A stretch of DNA of 56,294 bases from contig NZ_VJND01000015.1 of NCBI RefSeq assembly GCF_007556605.1, positions 1 through 56,294 of the forward strand, in the 5' to 3' direction. Shown in pieces: positions 12,979 through 21,975 of this stretch (positions are counted from its first letter, which is position 1; each line of letters opens with the position of its first letter). Origin of the DNA: Tepidimonas sediminis (GTDB lineage: Bacteria; Pseudomonadota; Gammaproteobacteria; Burkholderiales; Burkholderiaceae_C). The notes below the pieces were generated by a model. That model had not been told where the DNA came from, did not search any database, and saw nothing but the letters and a program-made list of their open reading frames with translations. The position numbers and the translations under genes are program-made.

Positions 12979-14564
12979 CCCTGCATCACGCGGTTCTTGC
13001 CGGCGCGCTTGGCCTTGTACATCGCCGCATCGGCGCGCGCGATGGCGGCCTCGACCGGCTCGTCGCGCCGCAGTTCGGTGACGCCGGCGCTGAAGGTGAT
13101 CAGCACCTGCTGCTCGCCCTGCAGGAACAGGTGGGCACTGAGGTCGCGCTGCAGCCGCTGCACCACCCCGCAGGCCTCCTCGGGCGTGGTGTCGGGCAGC
13201 ACGATGATGAATTCCTCGCCGCCGTAGCGGCCGATGGTGTCCTGCGGGCGCAGGCTGCGGCGCGCGACGTCGGCCAGGTGCTTGAGCGCCGCATCGCCGG
13301 CCAGGTGGCCCAGCGTGTCGTTGAGGCGCTTGAAATCGTCCACGTCCAGCAGCGCGATGCACACGCGCGTGCCGGTGCGCTCGGCGCGGCGGGTCTCGCG
13401 GTCGAGGGCGCTTTGCAGGCCCTTGCGGTTGAGCACGCCGGTGAGCAGGTCGTGGGTGACCAGCTCGGCCATCTGGTCGAGCTCGCGGCGCAGGCGCTGC
13501 ACCTCGGCTTCGGCGCGGTCGGCGCGGTCGCGCAGGTCGGTGAGCTCGTCGACGACGCGCTGCGTGTCGGCGGCGAACGCGCGTGCGGTCTGGATCGCTT
13601 CCTGCACCACCGGGGCCATGTCGGCCAGGCTCTCGGCACGCTCCAGCGCCTGCGCGCAGGCCTCGAACTTGGCGTGGTACTGCCCGGTGCTGACGGTGGT
13701 CTGCGCCAGCCGCTCGAGGAAGGTGGCCAGCGTCTGGCGCATCAGCTCCTGTGCGCGCAGCGTCTGTTCGCGTGCCTCGGCCTGCTTGACGATGACGTCC
13801 TTCAGGCGCGCCTGCAGGTCTTCCAGCCGTCGCTGCGACAGCGGCGGTTCGGCGGCCTGCACCAAGGCCTGCATCTGCTGGCGCAGCCACGGGTTGTCGG
13901 GGCTGATGGCGTCGATGTGCTCGAACACCTGCTTGAGCAGGCCCAGCAGGGCCTGCCGCACGCCCAGCTGCTCATCGACGCCGAACGAGAGCCGCCAGGC
14001 GTAGTCGGCCAGCATGCGCTTGAGCGTCGCGGCATGGTGCTGCGGCAGCCGCAGGTAGCGCACCAGCTCCTCGCCCATCTCGCGCAGGCGCGCGTCGTCG
14101 GCGGCCACCAGCGGCAGCGCGACGTCGACCACGCGCGCGGCCTGCTCGGCGATCTCGGGGGCGATCGGCGCCTCGCCGGCGGCGTCGGACGGCGACGCCG
14201 GTTGCGCGGCGGCGCAGGCCGGCACGGCCGCCGCCGGGGTTGGGGAGGCCCCGCCGTCGGGCGCCGTGGCGGCGGGGGCAGTGCCCAGGTGCTGCACCAG
14301 CAGCTTTTCCAGGTCGTCCCAGCTGTGGCGCGCCACGGCCTTGTTGAACAGGGCCTTGAAGCGCACCTGCGCCGGCGTGCGCTCCGGCAGCGCCTGCGCG
14401 ATCTGGCGCAGCTGCGCCAAGGGAAACGGCTGCAGCGGCCGCGTGCCGGCCACCTCGTGGTAAGCGGCCTGGAAGTTCTCCGGCGTGGGTGGCAGCCGCC
14501 GCGCCGCCAGCAGGCGGACGGCCTCGCGCGCGATTTCCTGGGGGGTGGAAGCGGGGCTGCCCAT
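12975..14564 (-). CDS. Diguanylate cyclase (soluble GGDEF protein)
   Basis: This 529-residue protein has no signal peptide or membrane helix. The N-terminal part (residues 1-60, with PTPENFQAAYHEVAGT) matches a module common in betaproteobacterial and pseudomonad GGDEF proteins. After an Ala/Pro-rich linker come long helices and predicted coiled coil (about 190-370), then a C-terminal GGDEF domain with the active GRYGGEEF. RPQD five residues before the signature is a complete RxxD inhibitory site, so product feedback is expected. It heads a three-gene operon: its TGA overlaps the start of the binding protein. The ATG at 14564 is the first in-frame start with the family N-terminus. Confidence 0.88.
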   Translation of the reverse strand: MGSPASTPQEIAREAVRLLAARRLPPTPENFQAAYHEVAGTRPLQPFPLAQLRQIAQALPERTPAQVRFKALFNKAVARHSWDDLEKLLVQHLGTAPAATAPDGGASPTPAAAVPACAAAQPASPSDAAGEAPIAPEIAEQAARVVDVALPLVAADDARLREMGEELVRYLRLPQHHAATLKRMLADYAWRLSFGVDEQLGVRQALLGLLKQVFEHIDAISPDNPWLRQQMQALVQAAEPPLSQRRLEDLQARLKDVIVKQAEAREQTLRAQELMRQTLATFLERLAQTTVSTGQYHAKFEACAQALERAESLADMAPVVQEAIQTARAFAADTQRVVDELTDLRDRADRAEAEVQRLRRELDQMAELVTHDLLTGVLNRKGLQSALDRETRRAERTGTRVCIALLDVDDFKRLNDTLGHLAGDAALKHLADVARRSLRPQDTIGRYGGEEFIIVLPDTTPEEACGVVQRLQRDLSAHLFLQGEQQVLITFSAGVTELRRDEPVEAAIARADAAMYKAKRAGKNRVMQG

Positions 14565-14657
14565 GGCGTGGAAGTATAGGGCGGGCGCCCCACCATCCCG
14601 CGGGCGGCGGCTTGACGCCGGTCAGTCCCGCGTCACCTCGGCGCCGGCGCCGCCTCC

Positions 14658-15416
<759 letters not shown>

Positions 15417-15441
15417 GAAGCTGCTCCTGCTGCGTGGGGGG

Positions 15442-15487
15442 ATTGACGGGGATTGACGGAGGAATTGACGTTTACGTCAACGTCAAT
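15442..15487 (-). promoter_or_regulatory. Palindromic operator with direct half-sites upstream of the SDR gene
   Basis: Three ATTGACG units start at 15442, 15452 and 15464. The last is the left arm of a perfect interrupted palindrome, ATTGACGTT-N6-AACGTCAAT (15464-15487). The unit spacing of 10 and 12 bases is close to one helical turn. The site is 26-72 bases upstream of the SDR start. The TTGACG/CGTCAA arms recall MerR-family LiuR-type sites for branched-chain and acyl-CoA catabolism; the regulator identity is inference. Confidence 0.6.
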
Positions 15488-15496
15488 CATAGGCGC

Positions 15497-15525
15497 AAAA
15501 AGGCGCCCGCCGGAACGCGGGGCGC
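15497..15525 (-). terminator. Intrinsic terminator of the iron-binding protein gene
   Basis: On the minus strand GCGCCC (15525-15520) pairs with GGGCGC (15508-15503) and is followed by five T (15501-15497). It lies about 55 bases after the stop of the gene ending at 15581. Confidence 0.6.
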
Positions 15526-15528
15526 AAC

Positions 15529-15547
15529 GGGTGCCCCGCGGGCACCC
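15529..15547. repeat. Perfect 8-bp hairpin GGGTGCCC-CGC-GGGCACCC
   Basis: The inverted repeat lies between the iron-binding gene stop and the terminator at 15497-15525. It has no T run of its own and may stabilise the mRNA 3' end or assist termination. Confidence 0.55.
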
Positions 15548-15580
15548 TGCCAGGAGCCAGGGGGTGCGTAGGACGGGCCG

Positions 15581-16651
15581 TCAGGGGTAGCCGACGCGGT
15601 CCAGCATCTGCTGCACCTTGGACAGGTTGCGTGCCACCACCGCCAGCGGGATGGGGTCGGCCTTGAAGCCGTCGCCGCCGATGGCGCGCAGCGCCGGGTT
15701 GTCCACCTTGACGCCGCGCGCGGCCGGAAATTCGTTGTTGCCGTTGGCAAAGTATTCCTGCGCCTGCGGGCTGGCCAGGAACTCCAGGAAGGCGATGGCG
15801 GCCTCGACGTTCTTCGCGTGGCGCGCCACCGCGGCGCCGGCGATGTTGACGTGCGTGCCGGTGGTGGCCTGGTTCGGGAAGACGACGCGCACCCGCTCGA
15901 CGACGCGCCGGTCCTCGGGCCTGTCGGACTTGACCAGGCGCGCCAGGTAGTAGCTGTTGGTCAGCGCCACGCCGCATTCGCCGCTGGCCACCGCGCGGAT
16001 CTGGTCGGTGTCGCCGCCCTTGGGCGGGCGGGCCATGTTGGCCACCAGGCCGGCCAGCCACTGCTGGCCCTTGTCGTCGCCCAGGCGCTCGATCACGCTG
16101 GCAAACAGCGACAGGTTGTAGGGGTGTGAGCCGCTGCGCGTGCACAGCAGGCCTTTGAGCCGGGGGTCGGCCAGCTGCTCGTAGGTGGCCACGTCCTCGG
16201 CCCGCACGCGCAGCGGGTCGTAGACGATGACGCGTGCGCGGGTCGAAAAGCCGGTCCAGGTCACGCCCTGCGGCGTCGGGGCGGCGCGCAGCTCCGGCGG
16301 GATCGCGGCATCCAGCTTGGCCGACCGGATCGGCCGGAACAGCCCCTGCGCATCGGCGGCGGCCATGCGGGCGGCGTCCACCAGCAGCACCACGTCGGCC
16401 GGCGAGGCGGCCCCCTCGGCGCGCAGGCGCGCGACGATGCCGGCGTCGTCGCTGTCGACACGGCGGATGCGGATGCCGGTGGCCTGCGTGAAGGCGGCGT
16501 AGAGCTGCTCGTCGCCGGGATAATGGCGGGCCGAGTAGACGTTGAGCACCTTGGGGTCCTGGGCCTGCGCCAGCGGCGCGGTCAGCGTGAGCACGGCCAG
16601 CAGGCCGCAGGCCAGGCGGCGGGTCAGTCGCAGGGAAGCGGTGGGGCGCAT
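15581..16651 (-). CDS. Fe(3+) ABC transporter substrate-binding protein (FbpA/FutA family)
   Basis: This 356-residue periplasmic protein captures ferric iron. A signal peptide ends at about residue 31 (LAQAQ then DPKVLNVYS). KVLNVYSARHYPGDEQLY and TNSYYLARL, with the paired tyrosines that coordinate iron in this family, mark it as FbpA/FutA1-type. GGAG precedes the ATG by eight bases; the frame is open 75 bases further upstream but without the family N-terminus. The upstream region carries a strong Fur box (16732-16750), consistent with iron repression. No cognate permease or ATPase gene is next to it; they would have to be elsewhere. Confidence 0.88.
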   Translation of the reverse strand: MRPTASLRLTRRLACGLLAVLTLTAPLAQAQDPKVLNVYSARHYPGDEQLYAAFTQATGIRIRRVDSDDAGIVARLRAEGAASPADVVLLVDAARMAAADAQGLFRPIRSAKLDAAIPPELRAAPTPQGVTWTGFSTRARVIVYDPLRVRAEDVATYEQLADPRLKGLLCTRSGSHPYNLSLFASVIERLGDDKGQQWLAGLVANMARPPKGGDTDQIRAVASGECGVALTNSYYLARLVKSDRPEDRRVVERVRVVFPNQATTGTHVNIAGAAVARHAKNVEAAIAFLEFLASPQAQEYFANGNNEFPAARGVKVDNPALRAIGGDGFKADPIPLAVVARNLSKVQQMLDRVGYP

Positions 16652-16731
16652 CGGTGGGTCTCCGTGTGTCGGATCGGGCAGGACGCCGCGGTGAGGGCGG
16701 CGCCGGGTCGAGGTGGATCCTACCATAAACG

Positions 16732-16750
16732 AGAATGATTTTCATTATGA
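16732..16750. promoter_or_regulatory. Fur box between the iron-binding protein and patatin genes
   Basis: GAGAATGATTTTCATTATG matches 15 of 19 positions of the Fur consensus GATAATGATAATCATTATC. It is an isolated AT-rich patch, 81 bases from the iron-binding gene start and 15 from the proposed patatin start, so it could repress both divergent genes. Confidence 0.8.
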
Positions 16751-16764
16751 GGCGATGCGAGGTC

Positions 16765-17754
16765 ATGACCTCGGCCGATCCGACGCGGCGCCGGCTGCTG
16801 GGTCTGGCGGGGGCCTGGGTGTTGGCGGGGCTGGGCGGCTGCGCGACCGCGCCGCCGCCGGCGCAGCGGGTGGAGCCGCAGCAGCCGTCCGCGCCCGAGC
16901 AGCCGCCGCCGGCTGCCGAGCCACCGCAGCCCGTGCCGGCGCCGCCGTCACCGCCGCCGACGCGTCCGCCGCGGCTGGGGCTGGCGCTGGGCGGTGGCGC
17001 GGCGCGCGGCTTTGCCCACGTCGGCGTGATCCAGGTGCTGGAGCGCGAGGGCATCCGCCCGGACCTGGTGGCGGGCACCTCGGCGGGCAGCCTGGTGGCG
17101 GCGCTGTACGCGCACGGCATGGACGGCGCGCAGCTGCAGCGCGCGGCGCTGGAGATGGAGGAGGCCACGATCGCCGACTGGACGGTGCCGCTGTTCAACC
17201 GCGGACTGCTGCGCGGCGAGGCGCTGGCCCGCTACGTGCACCGCATGGTCCAGGGCCGGCCGATCGAGCAGGCGCGGCTGCCGTTGGGGATCCTGGCCAC
17301 GGACTTGGCCACTGGCCAGGGGGTGCTGTTCCGCCGCGGCGACACCGCCACCGCGGTGCGCGCCTCCAGCGCGGTGCCGGGGGTGTTTTCGCCGGTGTCG
17401 ATCGGCGGGCGCACCTACGTCGACGGCGGGTTGGTGGCGCCGGTGCCGGTGGAGCAGGCGCGCGAGATGGGCGCGGAGCTGGTGCTGGCGGTGGACATCT
17501 CCAGCCCCGCCGAGCCGCTGGCGCAGACCGACCCGGTGCGCGTGCTGCTGCAGACCTTCACGATCATGGGGCAGACCATCAACCGCCACGTGCTGGCGCG
17601 CGCCGACGTGGTGGTGCGGCCGTCGCTGGCGGGCATCGGCAGCGCCGACTTCGCGGCGCGCCAGCGCAGCATCGCCGCCGGGCGCGCGGCGATGGAGGCG
17701 GCGCTGCCGCGGCTGCGTGCGCAGCTGCAGGCGCTGCGCCGGCCGCTGGGCTGA
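16765..17754 (+). CDS. Patatin-like phospholipase, predicted Tat-exported lipoprotein
   Basis: The 329-residue protein is a bacterial patatin. TRRRLLGLAGAWVLAG followed by lipobox LGGC (Cys26) suggests twin-arginine export and lipid anchoring. A Pro-rich spacer of about 45 residues follows. The hydrolase core starts with the oxyanion loop LGGGAARGFAHVG, the nucleophile Ser in GTSAG, and the catalytic Asp in DGGLVAPVPV: a complete Ser-Asp dyad. Starts at 16735 and 16747 are also in frame, but only the ATG at 16765 places the twin arginine near the N-terminus; no strong ribosome site supports any of them. A Fur box just upstream suggests iron-regulated expression. Confidence 0.82.
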   Translation: MTSADPTRRRLLGLAGAWVLAGLGGCATAPPPAQRVEPQQPSAPEQPPPAAEPPQPVPAPPSPPPTRPPRLGLALGGGAARGFAHVGVIQVLEREGIRPDLVAGTSAGSLVAALYAHGMDGAQLQRAALEMEEATIADWTVPLFNRGLLRGEALARYVHRMVQGRPIEQARLPLGILATDLATGQGVLFRRGDTATAVRASSAVPGVFSPVSIGGRTYVDGGLVAPVPVEQAREMGAELVLAVDISSPAEPLAQTDPVRVLLQTFTIMGQTINRHVLARADVVVRPSLAGIGSADFAARQRSIAAGRAAMEAALPRLRAQLQALRRPLG

Positions 17755-17782
17755 CGGTGCGTGCGGCGCCGGACCACAGGTG

Positions 17783-17815
17783 AAAAAAAAACCCCCGGAC
17801 CTCGCGGGCCGGGGG
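17783..17815 (-). terminator. Intrinsic terminator of the phasin gene
   Basis: On the minus strand CCCCCGG (17815-17809) pairs with CCGGGGG (17798-17792), followed by nine T (17791-17783). It serves the phasin gene ending at 17878. On the plus strand the hairpin could also slow transcripts from the patatin gene but lacks a T run. Confidence 0.85.
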
Positions 17816-17877
17816 TCAAGGGTCCCTGAAGTTCAGGACTCGAAGAGACCCGAGGAGACAACCGGTGAGGTGCCGCT

Positions 17878-18459
17878 TCAGGCGCTGCGGCGGCCGCCGC
17901 GCGCGCGCGGGGCCTGACCAGCGGCCGCGCCGGCGGCGCCCACGGCCTGCTGGGCCTGGTCGGCGGCGGCCTGGAAATTCTTCTCGGCCAGCTCGGCGGC
18001 CTGCTTGACTGCCTGCTGCACCGTCTCCATCGCGGTGGTGGCGGCGTTGACGACGTTGCGCAGCACCTGCACCGCCGGCTCGGTGCCGGCCGGAGCGTTG
18101 CGCGACAGGTTTTCCACCACCGCCTGCACCTTGTGCTGGGCCTCCACCGCCTGGTCTTCGGCGGCCTGCGCGAAGGCGCCGCTGGTGCGCGCGGCGATCT
18201 CGGCGAGCTGGCGGCTGTAGGCGATGGTCTTTTCGGCCAGCGGCTGGATCAGCGCGGCCTGCCGCTGCAGCAGTTCCTGCGCGTCCTTGGCCGACAGCAG
18301 CGCCTGGGTGTTGTCGGCGGCATCACGCAGCGCGGCGCGCGTGGCTTCGAGGTTGAGTTCGACCAGCTTCTCGACCCCTTCGAGCGCCTGGCGCGTCAGG
18401 CCGAAGAGCATGTCGATGTTGGCCTTGTGCGCGGCGGCCAGTTGTTCGGGGGTCAGCAT
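17878..18459 (-). CDS. phaP: Phasin (polyhydroxyalkanoate granule-associated protein)
   Basis: A 193-residue, almost entirely helical protein rich in Ala and Gln, with the phasin pattern: [20 protein letters not shown] at the N-terminus, then [17 protein letters not shown] and long amphipathic helices. Phasins coat polyhydroxyalkanoate granules and control their size. AAGGAGG sits five bases before the ATG. The C-terminal tail is Ala/Gly/Arg-rich and low-complexity. It is monocistronic, with its own promoter (18505-18532) and a strong terminator (17783-17815), as expected for an abundant protein. The divergent neighbour starts about 100 bases away. Confidence 0.88.
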   Translation of the reverse strand: MLTPEQLAAAHKANIDMLFGLTRQALEGVEKLVELNLEATRAALRDAADNTQALLSAKDAQELLQRQAALIQPLAEKTIAYSRQLAEIAARTSGAFAQAAEDQAVEAQHKVQAVVENLSRNAPAGTEPAVQVLRNVVNAATTAMETVQQAVKQAAELAEKNFQAAADQAQQAVGAAGAAAGQAPRARGGRRSA

Positions 18460-18504
18460 GGCATCCTCCTTGAAGCGGGTTTGCTGCGCTGCAGCATGGT
18501 CTGG

Positions 18505-18532
18505 ATTATAGGGATCGGGCGCCGTTTGGCAA
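18505..18532 (-). promoter_or_regulatory. Sigma-70 promoter of the phasin gene
   Basis: TTGCCA (18532-18527) and a perfect TATAAT (18510-18505) are separated by 16 bases on the minus strand, about 45 bases upstream of the phasin ATG. Confidence 0.8.
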
Positions 18533-18557
18533 GCCCCTTTGCGGCACACTGCGCGCC

Positions 18558-19508
18558 ATGCAGGTGTTCTATGCCACCGAATTCGTGCTGCCGCTGCCGC
18601 CGGGCCACCGTTTTCCGATGGAAAAGTACCGGCTGCTGCGCGATGCGCTGGCGGCGGATGCGGCCTATCGGCTGTGCCAGGCCGAGCCCGCCAGCGACGG
18701 CGAGCTGGCCCTGGCGCACACCCCGGCGTACGTGGAAGCCGTCGCGCGGGGCACCCTGCCGGCGGCGGTGCAGCGCGAGATCGGCTTTCCCTGGAGCCCG
18801 GCGATGGTGGAGCGGGCGCGCCGCTCGGTGGGGGCCACCGTGCAGGCCGCGCGCGCCGCGCTGCTGCAGGGCGAGGGAGTGGCGGCCAACATCGCCGGCG
18901 GCACGCACCACGCCAGTGCCGACCAGGGCGCGGGCTTCTGCGTGTTCAACGATGCCGCGGTGGCCGCGCGCCTGCTGCAGGCCGAGTGGGCCCGGCGCGG
19001 CCCGTCGGCGCGCGCGCGCCCGCTGCGCGTGGCCATCATCGACCTGGACGTGCACCAGGGCAACGGCACGGCGCGCATCTTCCGCGACGACCCGACGGTG
19101 TTCACGCTGTCGCTGCACGCCCAGCGCAACTACCCGTTCCGCAAGGAGGCCGGCGACCTCGACGTCGGGCTGCCGGATGGCTGCGGCGACGAGGCCTACC
19201 TCGAGGCGCTGGAGCAGGCGCTGCAGGAACTGGAGCGCCGCTTCGAGCCGGATCTGGCGATCTACCTGGCCGGGGCCGATCCGCACGAGGGCGACCGGCT
19301 GGGCCGGCTGAAGCTGAGCGACGACGGCATGGAGGCGCGCGACCGCCGCGTGTTCGAGTGGCTGTGGCAGCGGCGCGTGCCGGTGGCGATGGCGATGGCC
19401 GGCGGCTACGGGCGCGACATCGCCACCACGGTGCGCGTGCAGCGGCGCAGCTTCGAGGTGGCGCTGGCGACCTGGCGGCGCTGGCAGGCCGCCCGCGGGC
19501 GGCACTGA
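18558..19508 (+). CDS. Histone deacetylase-family (class IV-like) zinc amidohydrolase
   Basis: The 316-residue protein has all the deacetylase landmarks: [15 protein letters not shown] at the N-terminus, GGTHHA (charge-relay histidines) near 114-119, [10 protein letters not shown] with zinc-binding Asp and His, [12 protein letters not shown] with the second Asp, and GGYG close to the C-terminus. It most resembles HDAC11/class IV bacterial members, which act on acetyl or longer acyl amides of small molecules or lysines. It heads a run of same-strand genes (thioesterase, nitroreductase, 2-hydroxyacid dehydrogenase). The substrate is not deducible. No clear ribosome site precedes the ATG. Confidence 0.87.
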   Translation: MQVFYATEFVLPLPPGHRFPMEKYRLLRDALAADAAYRLCQAEPASDGELALAHTPAYVEAVARGTLPAAVQREIGFPWSPAMVERARRSVGATVQAARAALLQGEGVAANIAGGTHHASADQGAGFCVFNDAAVAARLLQAEWARRGPSARARPLRVAIIDLDVHQGNGTARIFRDDPTVFTLSLHAQRNYPFRKEAGDLDVGLPDGCGDEAYLEALEQALQELERRFEPDLAIYLAGADPHEGDRLGRLKLSDDGMEARDRRVFEWLWQRRVPVAMAMAGGYGRDIATTVRVQRRSFEVALATWRRWQAARGRH

Positions 19509-19610
19509 AGGCTGGCGCGGCGGCGACGGCCGGTGGCGCACCGCCGATGGCACAATGGCCGGCGACGCGCCGGCTGCGGCCGGCCCCGCCCGCCCGATGC
19601 GAGGAGACCG

Positions 19611-20066
19611 ATGAGCGCCCCCGAGCCCGCCCCCGCGCGACCGCAGCCGCTGGCGCGCGCGCACTTCCGCCGCTTCCGCCCGATCACGACGCGCTGGATG
19701 GACAACGACGTCTACGGGCACGTCAACAACGTCGTCTACTACAGCTGGTTTGACACCGCGGTCAACGCCACGCTGATCGAAGGCGGCGCGCTCGACATCG
19801 AGCGCGGGGCGGTGATCGGGCTGGTGGTGCACACCGAGTGCCACTATTTCGAGCCGCTGGCCTTTCCGCAGGCGGTGGAGGCGGGCGTGCGCGTGGCGCA
19901 CGTCGGGCGCTCCAGCGTGCGCTACGAGGTCGGCATCTTCGCCGCCGGCGCCGCGCGCAGCGCCGCGCACGGCCGCTTCGTGCACGTCTATGTCGACCGC
20001 GCCACGCGCCGCCCGGTGGCCGCGCTGCCCGCGCCCTTGCGCGACTTGCTGGAGACCTTGCGATGA
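19611..20066 (+). CDS. Acyl-CoA thioesterase, 4-hydroxybenzoyl-CoA thioesterase/YbgC type
   Basis: A 151-residue hotdog-fold thioesterase. [23 protein letters not shown] at residues 26-48 carries the catalytic Asp (DVYGHVNN) of the YbgC/4-HBA-CoA group. It hydrolyses acyl-CoA; chain preference is unknown. GAGGAGA is placed correctly for the ATG at 19611; an upstream in-frame start at 19533 is not supported. CACAAT at 19551 could be a -10. Its stop overlaps the nitroreductase start (ATGA), so these two are coupled. Confidence 0.88.
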   Translation: MSAPEPAPARPQPLARAHFRRFRPITTRWMDNDVYGHVNNVVYYSWFDTAVNATLIEGGALDIERGAVIGLVVHTECHYFEPLAFPQAVEAGVRVAHVGRSSVRYEVGIFAAGAARSAAHGRFVHVYVDRATRRPVAALPAPLRDLLETLR

Positions 20067-20830
20067 ATGCCCCCGAAAGACATCTGGATCTGCCGCCGCT
20101 GGAGCTCGACCCGCTGCGCGCCGAGCGGCGCGCGCTCGACCCGACGCAGGTGGAGGCGGCGATCGTCTCGCGCCGCTCGGTGCGGGCGTTCCGCCCCGAC
20201 CCGGTGCCGCGCGCGCTGCTGGAGCGGCTGCTGGCGGTGGCCGCGCGCGCGCCCTCGGGCACCAACACCCAGCCGTGGAAGGTCTACGTGCTGCAGGGCC
20301 GCGCGCGCGACGCGCTGTGCGAGCAGGTGTGCGCCGCGCACGACGCCATCCGCGCCAATCCGGCGCTGGCCGCCGAGTATCAGGAGCCGTACGACTACTA
20401 TCCCAGCCGGTGGGTCAGCCCTTACCTCGACCGCCGGCGCGAAAATGGCTGGGGCCTCTACGGGCTGCTCGGCATCGGCAAGGGCGACAAGGACAGGATG
20501 CACGCGCAGCACCAGCGCAACTTCCGCTTCTTCGACGCGCCGGTGGGGCTGATGGTGACGATCGACCGCGTGATGGGGCGCGGCTCGCTGGTGGACACCG
20601 GCATGTTCCTGCAGAACCTGATGATCGTGGCGCGCGCGCACGGGCTGCACACCTGCCCGCAGGCGGCATGGAACCACTACGCGCGCATCATCCTGCCGCA
20701 CATCGGCGCCTCGGACGACGAGCTGCTGGTGTGCGGCATGGCGCTGGGCTGGGCCGACGAGGACGCGCCGGTCAACCGTTTCGTGACGCCGCGCGAGCCG
20801 CTGGAGCGCTTCGTGCGCTGGGTCGAGTGA
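20063..20830 (+). CDS. Nitroreductase-family flavoprotein
   Basis: The 255-residue protein carries the FMN-binding nitroreductase fold: [13 protein letters not shown] near residue 34 (Arg pair contacting the FMN phosphate), [11 protein letters not shown] near 66, and [11 protein letters not shown] near the C-terminus. Such enzymes use NAD(P)H to reduce nitroaromatics, quinones or enones. Translation starts within the thioesterase stop (ATGA). The usual N-terminus fits this ATG. The physiological substrate is unknown; pairing with an acyl-CoA thioesterase may hint at an aromatic or enoyl acid pathway. Confidence 0.88.
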   Translation: MNAPERHLDLPPLELDPLRAERRALDPTQVEAAIVSRRSVRAFRPDPVPRALLERLLAVAARAPSGTNTQPWKVYVLQGRARDALCEQVCAAHDAIRANPALAAEYQEPYDYYPSRWVSPYLDRRRENGWGLYGLLGIGKGDKDRMHAQHQRNFRFFDAPVGLMVTIDRVMGRGSLVDTGMFLQNLMIVARAHGLHTCPQAAWNHYARIILPHIGASDDELLVCGMALGWADEDAPVNRFVTPREPLERFVRWVE

Positions 20831-20867
20831 GGGTCGCGCACGCGGCAGGACCGAGGAGGGACGGGCG

Positions 20868-21872
20868 ATGACGCAGCAGGCGGCAGGGCCGCGGCCGGCG
20901 GTGCTGGTGGCGCGGCGCATCTTTGCGGAAACGGTGGAGCGGCTGCGCGCGCACTTCGACGTCGAGACCAACGACGCCGACGAGGAGTGGTCGCAGGAGG
21001 AGCTGATCCGCCGCCTGCAGGGCAAGGACGGCGCGCTGCTGACCGGCACGCAGCGGGTGGATGCGGCGCTGCTCGAGGCCTGTCCGCGGCTGCGCATCGT
21101 CGCCAACATGACGGTGGGCTACAACAATTTCGACGTCGCGGCGCTGGACGCCGCCGGCGTCGTCGGCACCAACGCGCCGGACGTGCTGACCGAGACGACG
21201 GCGGACTTCGGCTTTGCGCTGCTGCTGGCGGCGGCGCGGCGGCTGACCGAGAGCGAGCGCTTCCTGCGCGCCGGCCAGTGGCGGCGCTGGAGCGTGGACC
21301 TGTTCGCCGGGGCCGAGGTGCACGGCACGACGCTGGGCATCCTCGGCATGGGCCGCATCGGGCAGGCGATCGCGCGCCGCGGCGCGCACGGCTTCGGCAT
21401 GCGCGTGCTGTATCACAACCGGCGCCGGCTGGATGCGGCCACCGAGGCGGCCTGCCGTGCCACCTGGGTCGACAAGGACACGCTGCTGCGCGAGTCCGAC
21501 CACCTGGTGCTGGTGCTGCCGTACACCCCCGAGAACCATCACATCATCGGCGCGGCGGAACTGGCGCGCATGAAGCCGACCGCGGTGCTGGTCAATCTCG
21601 CGCGCGGCGGCATCGTCGACGACGCCGCGCTGGCCGAGGCGCTGCGGCAGCGGCGCATCGCCGCCGCCGGGCTGGACGTGTTCGAGGGCGAGCCCCGCGT
21701 CCACCCCGGGCTGCTGGAGGTGCCCAACGTGGTGCTGACGCCGCACATCGCCAGCGCCACCGTGCCGACGCGGCGCGCGATGGCCGACCTGGCGGCGGAC
21801 AACCTGATCGCCTTCCTGACGCAGGGGCGGGCGCTGACGCCGGTGAACCAGCCGCCGCGGCTGCGTGCCTGA
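20868..21872 (+). CDS. D-2-hydroxyacid dehydrogenase, glyoxylate/hydroxypyruvate reductase type
   Basis: This 334-residue enzyme belongs to the D-isomer-specific 2-hydroxyacid dehydrogenases and most resembles GhrB/GyaR. The nucleotide-binding LGILGMGRIGQAIARR is near residues 157-172; the catalytic Arg lies in VNLARGGIVDD, Glu in VFEGEP and His in LTPHIASAT. It reduces glyoxylate or hydroxypyruvate with NAD(P)H. GGAGGG lies about seven bases before the ATG and the gap to the nitroreductase is 37 bases, so co-transcription is likely. A phosphite or other 2-hydroxyacid role cannot be excluded. Confidence 0.87.
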   Translation: MTQQAAGPRPAVLVARRIFAETVERLRAHFDVETNDADEEWSQEELIRRLQGKDGALLTGTQRVDAALLEACPRLRIVANMTVGYNNFDVAALDAAGVVGTNAPDVLTETTADFGFALLLAAARRLTESERFLRAGQWRRWSVDLFAGAEVHGTTLGILGMGRIGQAIARRGAHGFGMRVLYHNRRRLDAATEAACRATWVDKDTLLRESDHLVLVLPYTPENHHIIGAAELARMKPTAVLVNLARGGIVDDAALAEALRQRRIAAAGLDVFEGEPRVHPGLLEVPNVVLTPHIASATVPTRRAMADLAADNLIAFLTQGRALTPVNQPPRLRA

Positions 21873-21882
21873 GGCCGGGAAC

Positions 21883-21900
21883 TCGGGCCGGCCGGCCCGA
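21883..21900. repeat. Perfect 18-bp palindrome TCGGGCCGGCCGGCCCGA
   Basis: It lies between the hydroxyacid dehydrogenase stop and the first Mrp operon. It could be a protein-binding site for the antiporter operon or a stem at the dehydrogenase mRNA end; no T run follows. Confidence 0.5.
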
Positions 21901-21975
21901 TCGCAACAGGCAGGTCCGCGCCGGCCGGAGGAGGACGGCGCGGGGTCGTCCCGTCTCCCGCTGCAACCGTCCCGC

